From assembly GCA_033977485.1 (NCBI GenBank), contig CM066993.1, positions 28,572,001 through 28,636,000 of the forward strand: a stretch of 64,000 nucleotides of DNA, written 5' to 3'. This document shows, in pieces, positions 42,427 to 53,166 of this stretch. How positions within the stretch are numbered: position 1 is the stretch's first letter; every line of letters starts with the position of its first letter. The translations under genes and the position numbers were made by a program. This stretch comes from Hydrangea macrophylla. Its lineage: Eukaryota > Streptophyta > Magnoliopsida > Cornales > Hydrangeaceae. The notes under the pieces are model-generated. The model had not been told where the DNA came from and made no database searches. It worked only from the letters and a program-made list of their open reading frames with translations.

Positions 42427-44755
42427 AAAACTGATACTTCAACTACTATGGGCACTAATTCTATATTTTCTAAATTATATCTGTAATTGTTGCAGGGAAT
42501 TGGAAAATAAGAATGTGCAGTGATTAGAAGATCTTGATTGCCTTTTGGGATCTGATGCAAGAGTTGCTATTAGATTAATAGTTTTATATTGTAATAAAAC
42601 TTTGGAGTTATTAGATGGATTTCAGTTTTGAATTAATGAATAATATTTATTCTTTTGATTTTGGTACTGAAATTCTTGATTAAAAGAAAGCGTTCTTTTA
42701 TGTGATCTAAATAACTTGTCAAGCAAGTATCTCACCAATTTACTCTTGTTTCTCATATATTATCTAATGTAGTATTTAAATGACTCGTGGGTATTTTACC
42801 ATCTAAAAGGATAGCACCCTCAACTAATTCTATGACTTTTTGGTTTTGAGGTTAGATCATATTTAATCTAAATAGGATAAATGGGGAGTAAAGGATAGGA
42901 TCCTAAACTCTTTCGGTTGCTAAGACCATTGCCTATTTGTCAATCCTATTTAGAGAGTAAATGTGATCAGATCATATTAATCTAAATTAGGATAAATGGG
43001 GAGTAAAGGATTGGATCCTAAAACTCTTTTGGTTGTTGAAACCACTACCTGTTTGTCAATCCTATTTAGAGGCTAATATGATCAGGTGACTTTTCTTTTG
43101 AAAATCACACGACCAAGGACTTATTAGAATTAGGACATACTCATGTATGTAGGGCAATAAACATTAGAGTTGAAAAGTAGTTTCGACTACTTTGGATACT
43201 GATATACATTTACTTATTGCATCTTCATCCTCAATTTTGAAGAAATTCAAAAGTTTTGGAATGAAGAGTAATTGGTAAAAGAATATCATTGCCTTTTGAT
43301 TTGATCAAAATGGTGAGTATCTATCTAATGTATTTATTGTCCAAAGGAGATAAGAATGAGATTCTTTCTCGACAGTCTACACCTAGTGCGCCTCCACGGG
43401 ATGGTGTAGCAGGTAGAAGGAACTATCTTCTTTTAGATATGACTGGGTCATGGGATGAGTTATTTAGAGTTACTACTATTCCTTGTTTTTCTCGATGGAA
43501 CTACAATGTATATACTGGATCTTATTCAAAAGCAAATCTTTTCGATAGACATCCCCAAAGTTGTGAAAAGAATGCGACTTCTTTCTCATGGTAACTTTGG
43601 ATAAGGATGTCTAGCACTTTGGTGTAAAGAAATGATGAGCCTTTTGAATCTAGATTAGAAGTATAATACTTTTGTAGTGTTTCCAGAGAAAACAAAAGTT
43701 GGTTGGAGACCAAATTTTGCAAAGGAAAGATAATATAAAAGAGTAAAGTAATTTATATCTTAAAGCAATCTATAAATCATCTAGAACTAAAATCTACTAC
43801 CTCTTCATCCATTCCTACATTGGTACTTCATTGCAGTGGGAGAATTCTCAACATTGTTGAAATTCCCTGGTGCATTGAAGTTTTGTGATAAGGAAGCTCT
43901 GGTATGTGATTTGCATAAGTCTATGGACTAAAGCAATCATCCAGAGATAAGGACATCTGTTTTGACATATTGGTCAAAATACTTTGGATTCATCTAAAGT
44001 GTGGATGTAGATTAAGTGGATGAAAGGATCCTTGCGCAAAGGAAGTGTGGTGGTGATTATGGTTCCATATATTGATGACATCTTTATCATTGCGATATGT
44101 TAAAGTAGTATCATCAATGATTAAGGTTAAGTTTCTACAGTATACTTGATATTTATGATCTCGGTGAGGCGAGCTATAATCTTATGATTTTTGCTCATTC
44201 AAGATCAGAAAGTTAAGATAATGAGATTGTCTCAAACTTCTATATCAGAAAGTTGCTGGCTAGATTCAACGTGGAACGTTTCGATAAAGGTTTTTCACCT
44301 TTGAACATAACCTATTGCTCTTTCAAGATTTGTATCTTGGGATACAAGATGAAAGAGATCACATGAAAGGTATATCATAAGCCTTCGCTATTGATAAACT
44401 TTGTATGTGATGTTAGGTATGGATATCAGTTATACCATTGAGGTTGTTCACAGATATCAGTCCAAATGAATGTTCAGTTTTCTGAACTATCATAAAGTAT
44501 ATATTCTCTAGGGCTTGAGAAAGAACTAGCGGATATATGCAGGGTGATGGTGTTTTGGACAATGTTCAAATTAGCTTTACTGGATACATGTCATGTGACG
44601 TCTTTTGTCTAGGGATATAGTATAACATGAAGATGTTTTACTATGGATTGTTTCAGTCGATGATCATCAGTCCCTATGCAAAACCTTACGGGTTAAGGAT
44701 TTTGACAAGTCACAGAGACTATGCTAGTGTTAGTACTAACGCTATATGGTTATGA
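42427..44755 (+). pseudogene. Copia E pol remnants
   Basis: Only fragments can be read. An integrase-like STPSAPPRDGVAGRRNYLLLDM is near 43375-43440 (compare copia D PGTPQQNGVAERRNRTLLDM), with G replacing the catalytic E. An RT-like PYIDDIFIIAIC is near 44068-44100. A pol-end GGTTATGAGTGCAAGTGGGAG sits before the polypurine tract. A roughly 110-bp segment around 42840-42950 is repeated at 42970-43080 (words TTTAATCTAAATAGGATAAA, GTTTGTCAATCCTATTTAGA). No frame longer than about 100 codons remains. Confidence 0.82.
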
Positions 44756-44770
44756 GTGCAAGTGGGAGTT

Positions 44771-46285
44771 TGTTGGGAATATGCCCTCAAACCAGTTAGT
44801 TGGACAATGGAATATCATAATGCATTTATGCATGTTAGTTCATGAGATGAATATTAGACTGGAATCCTTAAACAACATTGTATGTGGTTCATTTGTGTAT
44901 GTGATTACACATGTGAGATATGAATCACAAATCCTTGTTGTTTCAAATAAGTCACAGTGGATGATAAGTCTGGATAACTTATCAGGTATACACTGTAGCA
45001 TGATTAACGTCTACGGGGTAGAATGATGAATCTCATTCATAAGAGTCTTTGACTCTTGGTTAATATGCTAGTGCACTCGGTGCATTGACGGACCTGAGTT
45101 AAACCTATTGACACCTAAACGCTGTCACCGTCAATAGGAACTCAAAACTTGTATAGGGATACATGTCCTTAATCCTGAGACAGTTATGGACGCAAGTTGT
45201 ATGCTTGGTTGCTTTGACTTACCAATCAGTGAGGTCTTGCAAGATCAACACCTGGGTATCTTGGGTAAATCAAGTATGCAACGTTGGGAACATATATTGT
45301 CAAGATGGAATTCTACCCTCTTCAATAAAACGAAGAGTAAGTATTCCCTCGAGAATGTCACTAGGAGTGATTACTGAGAGCTGGCCAGCCTTGTCAACAA
45401 AGTGTTGTTGTTGACATGTTTAGTAATCCAAGAGTAGTGAATGATACTTGAGGAATATAAGATGTACTATCTATTGGGTCGACAGTATCTTAAGACATAC
45501 ATCCCAATGATAGATACGAATACTGCCTGGTAGAGGGACATGCGTATCATATTATACAAGTCTAGCAATCACTTATGTATGTGTGATTATGTTCTTATGC
45601 ACTGGAGTGCAATTATCATTTTATAGTGGCATTAATGATAATTGATTAATTATTGATTCCTTAGTCAAGAGTACTGACTAGATGGAATAATAATTAATCG
45701 GAGCCAGTAATTAAGAACCTAGGAGGTCCCACTCTTAGCTCCGCCAGAATGCTTGGAAAGGCAAATGAGAATGCTGTCAAGACTGGTTCGATCGATCGAA
45801 GTTTTTTCGATCGATTGAAGTCTAGACAGGTTCGATCGATCTAACGAGGTTCGATCGATCGACAGTTCGATCGATCGAAGTCACTTCGATCGATCGAAAG
45901 TTAGGTCGGTTCTGGGAATCTATAAATAGGGCAGCTACGTCCAGAAATTAGAAGTTCGTCGTTTTGACGTACCAGTTGCTGCAGAACCTGTTTAGAGTTC
46001 CCAAACCTTCCCTATTCTCACTATTAGGGTTCCCACCAACCCTAGCCACTCTGGGAGCATTAGAGGAGACATAAGGGTGAAGATTTCCTAGAGGTTGCTG
46101 CTGCACACACAAGGAGAAGGACAAAAATCAGAATTGGGTTCAAGACCTAAGGTATAGAATCTTCTCCATCTTGTTATGCGCATCTATAGAGTTAATAAGT
46201 AGTAGATCCAAGGCTACCAATAAAAGTTTTGAACTTTGTTTTCCGCTGCGCGTTTAGATTTAATTTTAAACCTGTTTTTCCTACA
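44771..46285 (+). repeat. Copia E 3' LTR (1515 bp)
   Basis: Same length and, apart from one base, the same sequence as the 5' LTR. Palindrome array 45787-45898, TATAAATA at 45921. Confidence 0.97.
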
Positions 46286-47160
46286 GCACCAGCTACTTTT
46301 TTCTTCTCTCTCAACTGCCTCTTTGATGGTTGATAACCCAGACCATGAGTGTGAGTCTGAGTGGGGATTCTTGGAAATTCTGGCAGGCCTTGATGATTAT
46401 TACCCAATCCCATGCGCTTAGTCGATAACCCATACCAATGGGCTCGCATATTGATCAAAACACAGTGGCAGGAACTCTTTTGGCTTCTTTCCCTCCAACA
46501 TGTTGATAAACTCGAACCCTCCAAGACTTGTCTCCTCTTCCTAAAACGTACCTCTTGAACTGGCGCGCTTGACGAAGGTTCAGATGGACGGACCCAACTG
46601 CCCCGAGAATGCCACAAACCTTGCTTTTCCAAACACACTTAACTTTTTGATGAATCGTAGATGGTATACCACTGAAGCTGTCCAACCATAGCCTTCCCAG
46701 CAACAAATTGAAAGAAGCATGGATGTCAATGACCTGAAATTCGGCTTCTTTATTCAATGGCCCGACAGCGAGGTGGAGAAGAATTATTCCCATGACTGTC
46801 CTTTGAGTGTTGGCATAACCTCTCACCTTCTGCTCAGACAGTATGAACGTTGATTCATCCAAACCCATGCGCTTAGTTGTTTCGAAATGGACATACATTT
46901 AGAGAAGACCCATTGTCAACAAGGCAAGCAGGTACAGTGTTCCCCAGGCATTCTACAATGACATACGGCGGTTTATTGTGAACGGGCCCTCTCGGAGGCA
47001 GGTCATCTGATGAAAAGGTAATAACCAGAGTCAGAATTCTGCCGATCATTCTGACGAGGTCTTCTAATGTTGTGTAGATAGAAACATCAGACTGATTTAA
47101 AGCATCAAGGACTGCCTGACTGTGGCGCTTAGAGGCGATCAACAAACCCTATATGGTGAT
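46286..47160 (-). pseudogene. Tat aspartic protease region
   Basis: VIVECLGNTVPACLVDNGSSLNVCPF carries the D-N-G-S-S form of the protease active site usual in Tat-lineage elements. The following segment (TTKRMGLDESTFILSEQKVRGY, TVMGIILLHLAVGPL, FQVIDIHASFNLLLGRLWL) is in another frame, so there is a frameshift near 46885. Copia E cuts the downstream frame at 46285. Confidence 0.85.
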
Positions 47161-48950
47161 GTTGGCCCTGGGTTTTCTTCATTTGCTTCAAGACCTATCT
47201 TCCTCTTCTTCTTTATTCATCCTCTCTTTTCCCTTGTCCAATTCCCTCCCCTGGTGATCTTCTTCTAGCTCATGCGGTTTGAAGTGTTGGCCTGACCGTG
47301 TAAGATGACTGATATCTTCTTTTGCCCATAAATTGTCGACTTCTGAAACGACTTTCAAATTCTCCTTCTCGGTTTCTATCTCTTCGTCACTTATATACCA
47401 CAGGTTATCTTCTACCTGGTCCACATCGGTACTGTTAGTCTTCTGAACCCACCAATCTGCTTGTTTTTATGTTCCCTCTCCACATCATCCTAACTGATTT
47501 CCCAGAGTACGGATTTTCAATTCCTCTGGCAGCTGATACAGCTTCCTTGGTGCGCCAACTTTAGTGATTAGCCTAGACAAATCGAAGGTTGTTTCTTCTA
47601 TCCCCAAGAAATAAAGGCCTTGTGGTGGTTATATAGCATAATGATTCGACAGTGGATTTCTAGTCACATTAGGAGTTTTGACAAGCAGCTCGGATAATAC
47701 CTTGTTATCAATGAGGTCTTGGATTTCATGCCTCACAGCCTTGTACACCGATCCGTAGAGTCACCCTTTTGTTGGTGAAATTTGCAATAGAGAACTTCTC
47801 GGAAGCTCGTTAGAAGCACACTTGGTAAAGGTCAAGATTCCAACGAGCGAAGATGCCCTTTCGCCATTAGCCTATCGAGAGCGGTTGACAGCGATACCCC
47901 CAAATCTGAAAACTTCCTTGGTTGTTTGTCTCTTCCTCTTTTCGGTATTATGTCAAATTTTTTTTCCAGTCCACTCAATGCATTGACATCGGTGGGGACC
48001 CCTTGAATGTTCTCTACTTGATCTATAGTTCGACCTTCTGTACCGATTCGACTGTTCTTCCTTCTTGATTACCCCTTCTTGAATTGCATCCCCTATCCTC
48101 GTCCCCACATCAAAGACTTCAGTGAAAGTGTTGATCGACTGAAATCTCATTTTTTCTGATATACTGGCTGCAGGTTCTTCATTTACATTTGGATCTGATC
48201 TTTTTCGGACGGTCTCTGCACCATCTTGGCTGCTTTTCCCCTCCATCTACTCAAGTATTTAGCAAATGATTCTTTGTTCGCTTGCCTGGTGGTTTCCAAA
48301 TCTCGGACTGTGACATCCAAGTCTTGGTTGTACTCATACTATGCCACAAATGCTTTGACCACTTCTTCCCAGACCCTAGTCTTGCTCGGTTCAAGTGTAA
48401 GATACCAAGACAGAGCAGCTCCGGTTGAAGTCTGCTGAAATAAGGCGGCCATCATGGTGGTGCTCAATCCGCTAGGCTAGAAGGCCCTGATACACATTCT
48501 CACATGACTGCGAGGATCCCTGTCCCATCGAAGTTAAAACTGGCATTTTAAAAACGACAGGCAACGTCTCACGGACCCCATCATACAGACCTTCTACCTC
48601 CATCAGGTAAGTGTCGACCCCTTGAGTTTACGCATCACCCTTTCTATTTTCTCTATCTTCCCAGTCATTATCCTCTCATTGTCAGTCTTTTCCCTTTACA
48701 ATCTTTCCCTTTCTGCTCTAGGAACCTCGGCCCCGAGCATCTCTGGGTCATCGTACAAACCTTCTTGCCTAATTGGTGGATCATTGTTTGGTGGATTTAC
48801 AACCAGTGGCGGGTGTGCTATTGCTTCTATCATGACCATCATTCGGTTCATATTCTAAGCATATCGCCTCATTTGTTCTGCTTGTTGTTCTACCAGTGTC
48901 CTTAATTATGCTGCTTCCCCCATCGTTCCTTTCGTCTGCCATCTCAATGT
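47161..48950 (-). pseudogene. gag: Tat gag
   Basis: Probable start MADERNDGG near 48947. The capsid core reads in pieces: ALSWYLTLEPSKTRVWEEVVKAFVA (48430-48350), stop, YEYNQDLDVTVRDLETTRQANKESFAKYLSRWRGKAAKM, then FTEVFDVGTRIGDAIQEGVIKKEEQ (48120-48050). Downstream is a charged segment ending KGKERMNKEEEEDRS near 47188. Multiple stops and frameshifts occur. The order matches Tat gag, which lacks a clear zinc knuckle here. Confidence 0.82.
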
Positions 48951-50191
48951 TTCCTTCCTTTCTTACTAACCTTGTTGTGGGACCTCTAAACCAGAACGTG
49001 CCCAAACTTGATGCTATTTTTGCCCTCCAAAAGAATTTTTAATGACTTTATTTCTTTTTATCATAATTTTGAAAGATACCTGATGAAAACCTTTTTTTAT
49101 GAATGGTTCATATGTCACACGGATGCAATGCATATGTGTGTGTGTGTGTGTGTGTGCACGCGCGTGTGCCTACTCTGTATGCAAAAGAAAGAAAAAATTC
49201 TAGCCCTAACAAATAGTCACATAAGCATATAAGATCCTTACTCATGTCAAATGCGCCAATTTCACCTCTCATTGTGATCTTCACTACCCTACCAAAGGTT
49301 GGGTATTTTTTTTTAAAATTTTTTGAAATTTATGAGAACTTTCCAAAACAATTCTCAAGAATTTTGAACATTTTTATTTGAAAATGAGGATATTGAATTT
49401 TTGAAATTCATCTAAAAAACATTTCTCCCAAAAAAAAAAAAAATTTCCCAAAAATTTTCCTTTGAATTTGTTTAGGGCTCTAATCAAAAAGTAATCTTCA
49501 AAGGTTTTAAAAGAGTGGTTTGAAACTTTGGAATAATGGCGACGAGAATTACTTGTTTGCAAAGATGGGTTTAAAATTCTTTGGGTAGAAGGATCACATG
49601 ATCGGATTATCACCGTATTTTTCATGAATTCGGATGCATACAAGGTCAATGATGCCTAGCTAAACATAATACAAGAGATGTAATCTTAAAATAAAAATTA
49701 AGCAGATTCCCAAATGTCATGGGACATGAAGAGGATTTTCTCAAGAGTGATTAAGAGGTTAGACATCTTTTATCAAGCAAGCATCGTTATCACCTCAAGT
49801 AATCCCTTCCGGGTATACAAATCTCCCTAGCACATAATCCTAATCAAGAATTGATTTCCTAAGATTGGAAAGGTTCTATAAAGACTAACATGCCAAGGCT
49901 GGGTTTTGGTCAAATAAGGGACTCTTGACACACATCCGATAGAATGCTTCATATACCAACACATGGTACGAGATCAAGGGTGATCACACAGTCCATGATG
50001 GCTTGACCGACCGGGTTGCCCCGAGCCTCCAAGGTCATAGTTCCATGCAATCGACTGGCGAGACATGCAAATGCGATACAACAGGCACATGAAGATTAAT
50101 TAATTTGATTAAAGGATGCTTTCAAGTCTAATCCTCGAGTGAACCCAAAATCAGAAATTCTGGTCTGCGAAATCAGAGATTCTGGGTTCGT
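48951..50191 (-). other. Tat leader
   Basis: Non-coding sequence between the primer site and gag. Contains a (TG)n run at 49137-49158 and homopolymer-rich AT stretches near 49300-49450. I see no further structure. Confidence 0.6.
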
Positions 50192-50209
50192 TCCCTAGCA
50201 GAGTCGCCA
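50192..50209 (-). other. Primer binding site of the Tat element
   Basis: On the minus strand TGGCGACTCTGCTAGGGA starts 3 bp after the LTR end. TGGCGACTC-type sites in Tat/Ogre elements are considered tRNA-Arg-like; the exact tRNA should be checked. Confidence 0.75.
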
Positions 50210-50212
50210 GAT

Positions 50213-52868
50213 TGCAGATATCGCAATTTTTCTTTCCCATAGCTTTTTAAATTCATTTTTCAAATTAAAACATAAATACGAGTCGCCACTTAATTTTTAA
50301 AAGGAAAATTAAAAAACCATTTTAAAGCAAATTGATCTTTTTGGAAACTAGAGATTAACCAGGTACGGGGATTATGGAATGAGAGAGGAAGGAGCCCGAC
50401 AGACTAAAACATCCCCTCTCATCCTATCTCGCGATAGGCCTCTACTCAACATCTTTTTAATCAAATTATTAATTTAAGCATGCCCTCAACTAATACATAT
50501 ATATAAGTATATACAACACAAGTATGTCAAAAAAGTGCAAAATTGCTAATAGTAAAAATATCATTCAAAACCAAGTTGATTAACAAGCAACATGATATGC
50601 AATGTGGAACAAGAGAACTTACCCGGGATCCGGCCGAGAGTATTAAACGTGCAATGCATACAAAAAGAAAACAAACCTAAGAAATGGTCTCTAATCACAT
50701 ATGTACACATAAGGAAAATCCTAAATCTAGGGTGTCGTACATGGAGTTGGAAAATCAATAAAGTCGGGAAATTAAATAGACTAAAGAGGAGTTTGAGAAA
50801 TCATACCTTAATAGCGCTACAAAACAAAGGGTTAGTCCACATGCTTGAGATAAGATATAATGTTAAATCTTAAACGAATTATAATCACAAGTATAAATCC
50901 ATATGGATGAATGTATATAGATACATGAATGTGAATGAATAAAGAGAAGTTAGTGATTATTCCTTGATTTGGACCATTTAACCTTTGGGTTTAGGTTTAA
51001 CTAATCATTATTGAAGCATGGCTTAAGTCTTAGGTCATAAAAAGGTCATTTGAGCCATTATTTAGGGATTTATCAAATCTGTCCACATATTCTGAAAATT
51101 ACAGAGAGCCAATCAAGACTTCCAAAAATTGAAAAGGATAGTTCTCTTGGTTTGATGTCAATGATTTTTTGACACAAGATGCCTCTGTGAGTCTAGTTTC
51201 TAATACAAAAAGAAAAATCAAAGATCAACGGTTCAATCTCTGGGAATTAGGCAAATACTAGACATCACTCAAAAATTTACAACTCTCTATCCAGAGATCT
51301 TGTACAATTTTTTAAAAATAGTAAAGAGATTAGAAAGACTCTAATCTTTTTAGGGGATCTTACTAACACATTACACTCCATATAAAAAATTATTTGGAGC
51401 CAAGAATGCTTGATTAAGGTTCTGATTTATTTATTTCAAGAAGGTGTTACTATTCTAAAACTCTGGACAGATTAGAGTTGTTTTACAAAATTCATGACCA
51501 AACCACTTTAATCATGAAATCTCATTAAAACAAAAATCACAGTGGTAAAACTTCGTGTTATTGACACTTCCCAGCTGGTTTCATTCGATTCCAACGGTTC
51601 ATTATTTAACTAAAAATCTTTGATCAAAATTGGTTAATGAATTCACTGCACATTTTGTCAAACATATCTTCTATATGTTAACTTTAGTTATCAAGCCATT
51701 AAATTTGACTTAACCTAAGTTACTTTTCCTTTCACTTGGTGGTCCTTGGAAACTAATGACACTTGTATTCATAGGCCTCGATGAAGTTTCATGAAATCTC
51801 AAGGTAATGAACCTAAACCATAGAAATGGGTTTAGATTCATTGACCAAACATGTTAATACCAACCTTAATCTTCTTACAAATCATGAGTTTATAAGAAGT
51901 TTAAAGGATTTCAAGTCTAAGGATTCAAACAAAGCATTGAGGGCCTTATGAATCCTAAGAGGTAGACACAAAAAAGAAGAAGAAAAGGAAATCAATACTA
52001 AAACAAAATCTAAGTTAACTTTATGATTTGTTTGGCTTTAAACCTTAAGTTAGTTTGATCCAAATCAAGGAAATGCAAGTTCAATCACAATATTAGTGGT
52101 GTGTGATAAAATGAGGTGGGAAGAGAGTTTTTGAAAATGTGTAAAGATCCTAAGAGACTCTAATTATTGTGATTGAACTTAAATTGAATAAGCTAATTAA
52201 TTCTAGAGTTTACCTTCAAATATCCTCAACTTCTTGGTTGTTTTAGGATTTCCCAAGGTTAATCAAGCTCTTCTTCTAACTCTTCCTTCTAAACCCTAAT
52301 TTTCAAGAGACTTAAAACAAACTCCAAGATCTTTGTAATGGGATATTCATCCCCTATATATAGACAATTTTAAAGGGGTATTTCAGTATTTTCACAGCAA
52401 AAACCCTAATTTCGGACGTCCTTTTGAAGTTACAAACGTACTATTTCAAAGCTGGCAGTCATGAAAACGCGGCACTCAGTGGAGATGGAAGCGGCACTCA
52501 ACAAATGCCGGCGCGACACTCAATGAATGCCGCGTATAACTCTGCAGAGTGCCGTCTTTTCTGGAATTCGAATTTTCGCGGCATTTGATGTATATTTGCA
52601 GCTCTCACTGACTGCCGTTGCGGCACTTACCAACTGCCGTGCGACAATCAGGGAGTGTCGTAGCGGCAACCCGAGAGTGCCGCAAACATAGGTCATGTGC
52701 CGTTTTTCTCCTATTTTTCCTTTTCTCTCTCTTGTTTGAATTGAAGAGCCTTTTGAAGAGCTTGGATCACCTTTTGGAAGTCCTAGATAAGTCGGACATT
52801 GTTATCATCGGATCTTAGAGGTAATACTCCCCTTAATCCGACGTCTGGTCAAAATCGGGGTGTCTACA
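50213..52868 (-). repeat. Tat element 5' LTR (about 2.66 kb)
   Basis: Aligns with 7126-9842. In element orientation it begins TGTAGACACCCCGATTTTG. The GC-rich TGCCGC/GCGGCA block is at 52465-52690. A small plus-strand frame (52618-52818) recurs in the other LTR and is not a gene. Confidence 0.88.
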
Positions 52869-53166
52869 ATAGTGTCTTCGTAAAACCCCGTGGATCAATC
52901 CCAGGCTAAATAGCGGATCTGGGATCGATCCACTAATTTAAGTCACTAGCAGATTGGTCACCAAAATGCGCAGATTGAACTGCGGTGTAAGGCCAGATCG
53001 ATCCGCTTCTTCTCTAAAAAAGCATAATGGTCAGCAAAACGCTCGGATCGATCCCAAGCAAGAAGGCGGATTGATCCGACTTCACAAAAGAGTGTCTCTA
53101 GGCCCCTAAGTAGAAGCGGATCGATCCGCCTTTTAAACCCGGATCGATCCGACTCCCAGAGAGGTC
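52869..53166. repeat. Right flank of Tat: GCGGATCGATCCGC array
   Basis: About eight copies of GGATCGATCC-type palindromes (GGGATCGATCCAC, CCAGATCGATCCGC, TCGGATCGATCCC, GCGGATTGATCCG, GCGGATCGATCCGC, CCGGATCGATCCG and others). The same motif occurs at 7068-7105 left of the Tat element. Probably part of an LTR or other repeat interrupted by the Tat insertion. Confidence 0.75.

Larger units (their letters stand above)
38274..46285 (+). mobile_element. Copia element E, very young but coding-defective, 8.0 kb
   Basis: LTRs 38274-39788 and 44771-46285, each exactly 1515 bp and differing at one base that I found (T versus G in the ATGCTTTGTTGC/ATGCTTGGTTGC word). Perfect 5-bp target duplication GCACC (38269-38273 and 46286-46290). 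Primer site at 39791, polypurine tract at 44756-44770. The interior is homologous to copia D through leader and gag, but pol is reduced to scattered remnants. The element is inserted in the Tat element in antisense. Confidence 0.96.
7126..52868 (-). mobile_element. Large Tat-lineage Ty3/gypsy element, host of nested insertions
   Basis: On the minus strand the LTRs start TGTAGACACCCC and end TGCA or CACA. A primer site TGGCGACTCTGCTAGGGA follows the 5' LTR and a polypurine tract GAGGGGCAAAC precedes the 3' LTR. The RT segment (KQKLRRMRPEWALRVKEEVEKQL, DLNKASPKDDFPLP), the protease signature DNGSS and an antisense gene between pol and the 3' LTR are all typical of the Tat lineage (Ogre-like). 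Flanking pentamers ACAGT (7121-7125) and ATAGT (52869-52873) differ at one base. Subtracting the nested elements C and E leaves about 19 kb, a normal size for this group. All genes are broken. Confidence 0.85.

Noticed and set aside
46236..46421. Plus-strand frame crossing the copia E 3' LTR border
   Set aside because: It joins the LTR end to antisense Tat protease sequence by chance.
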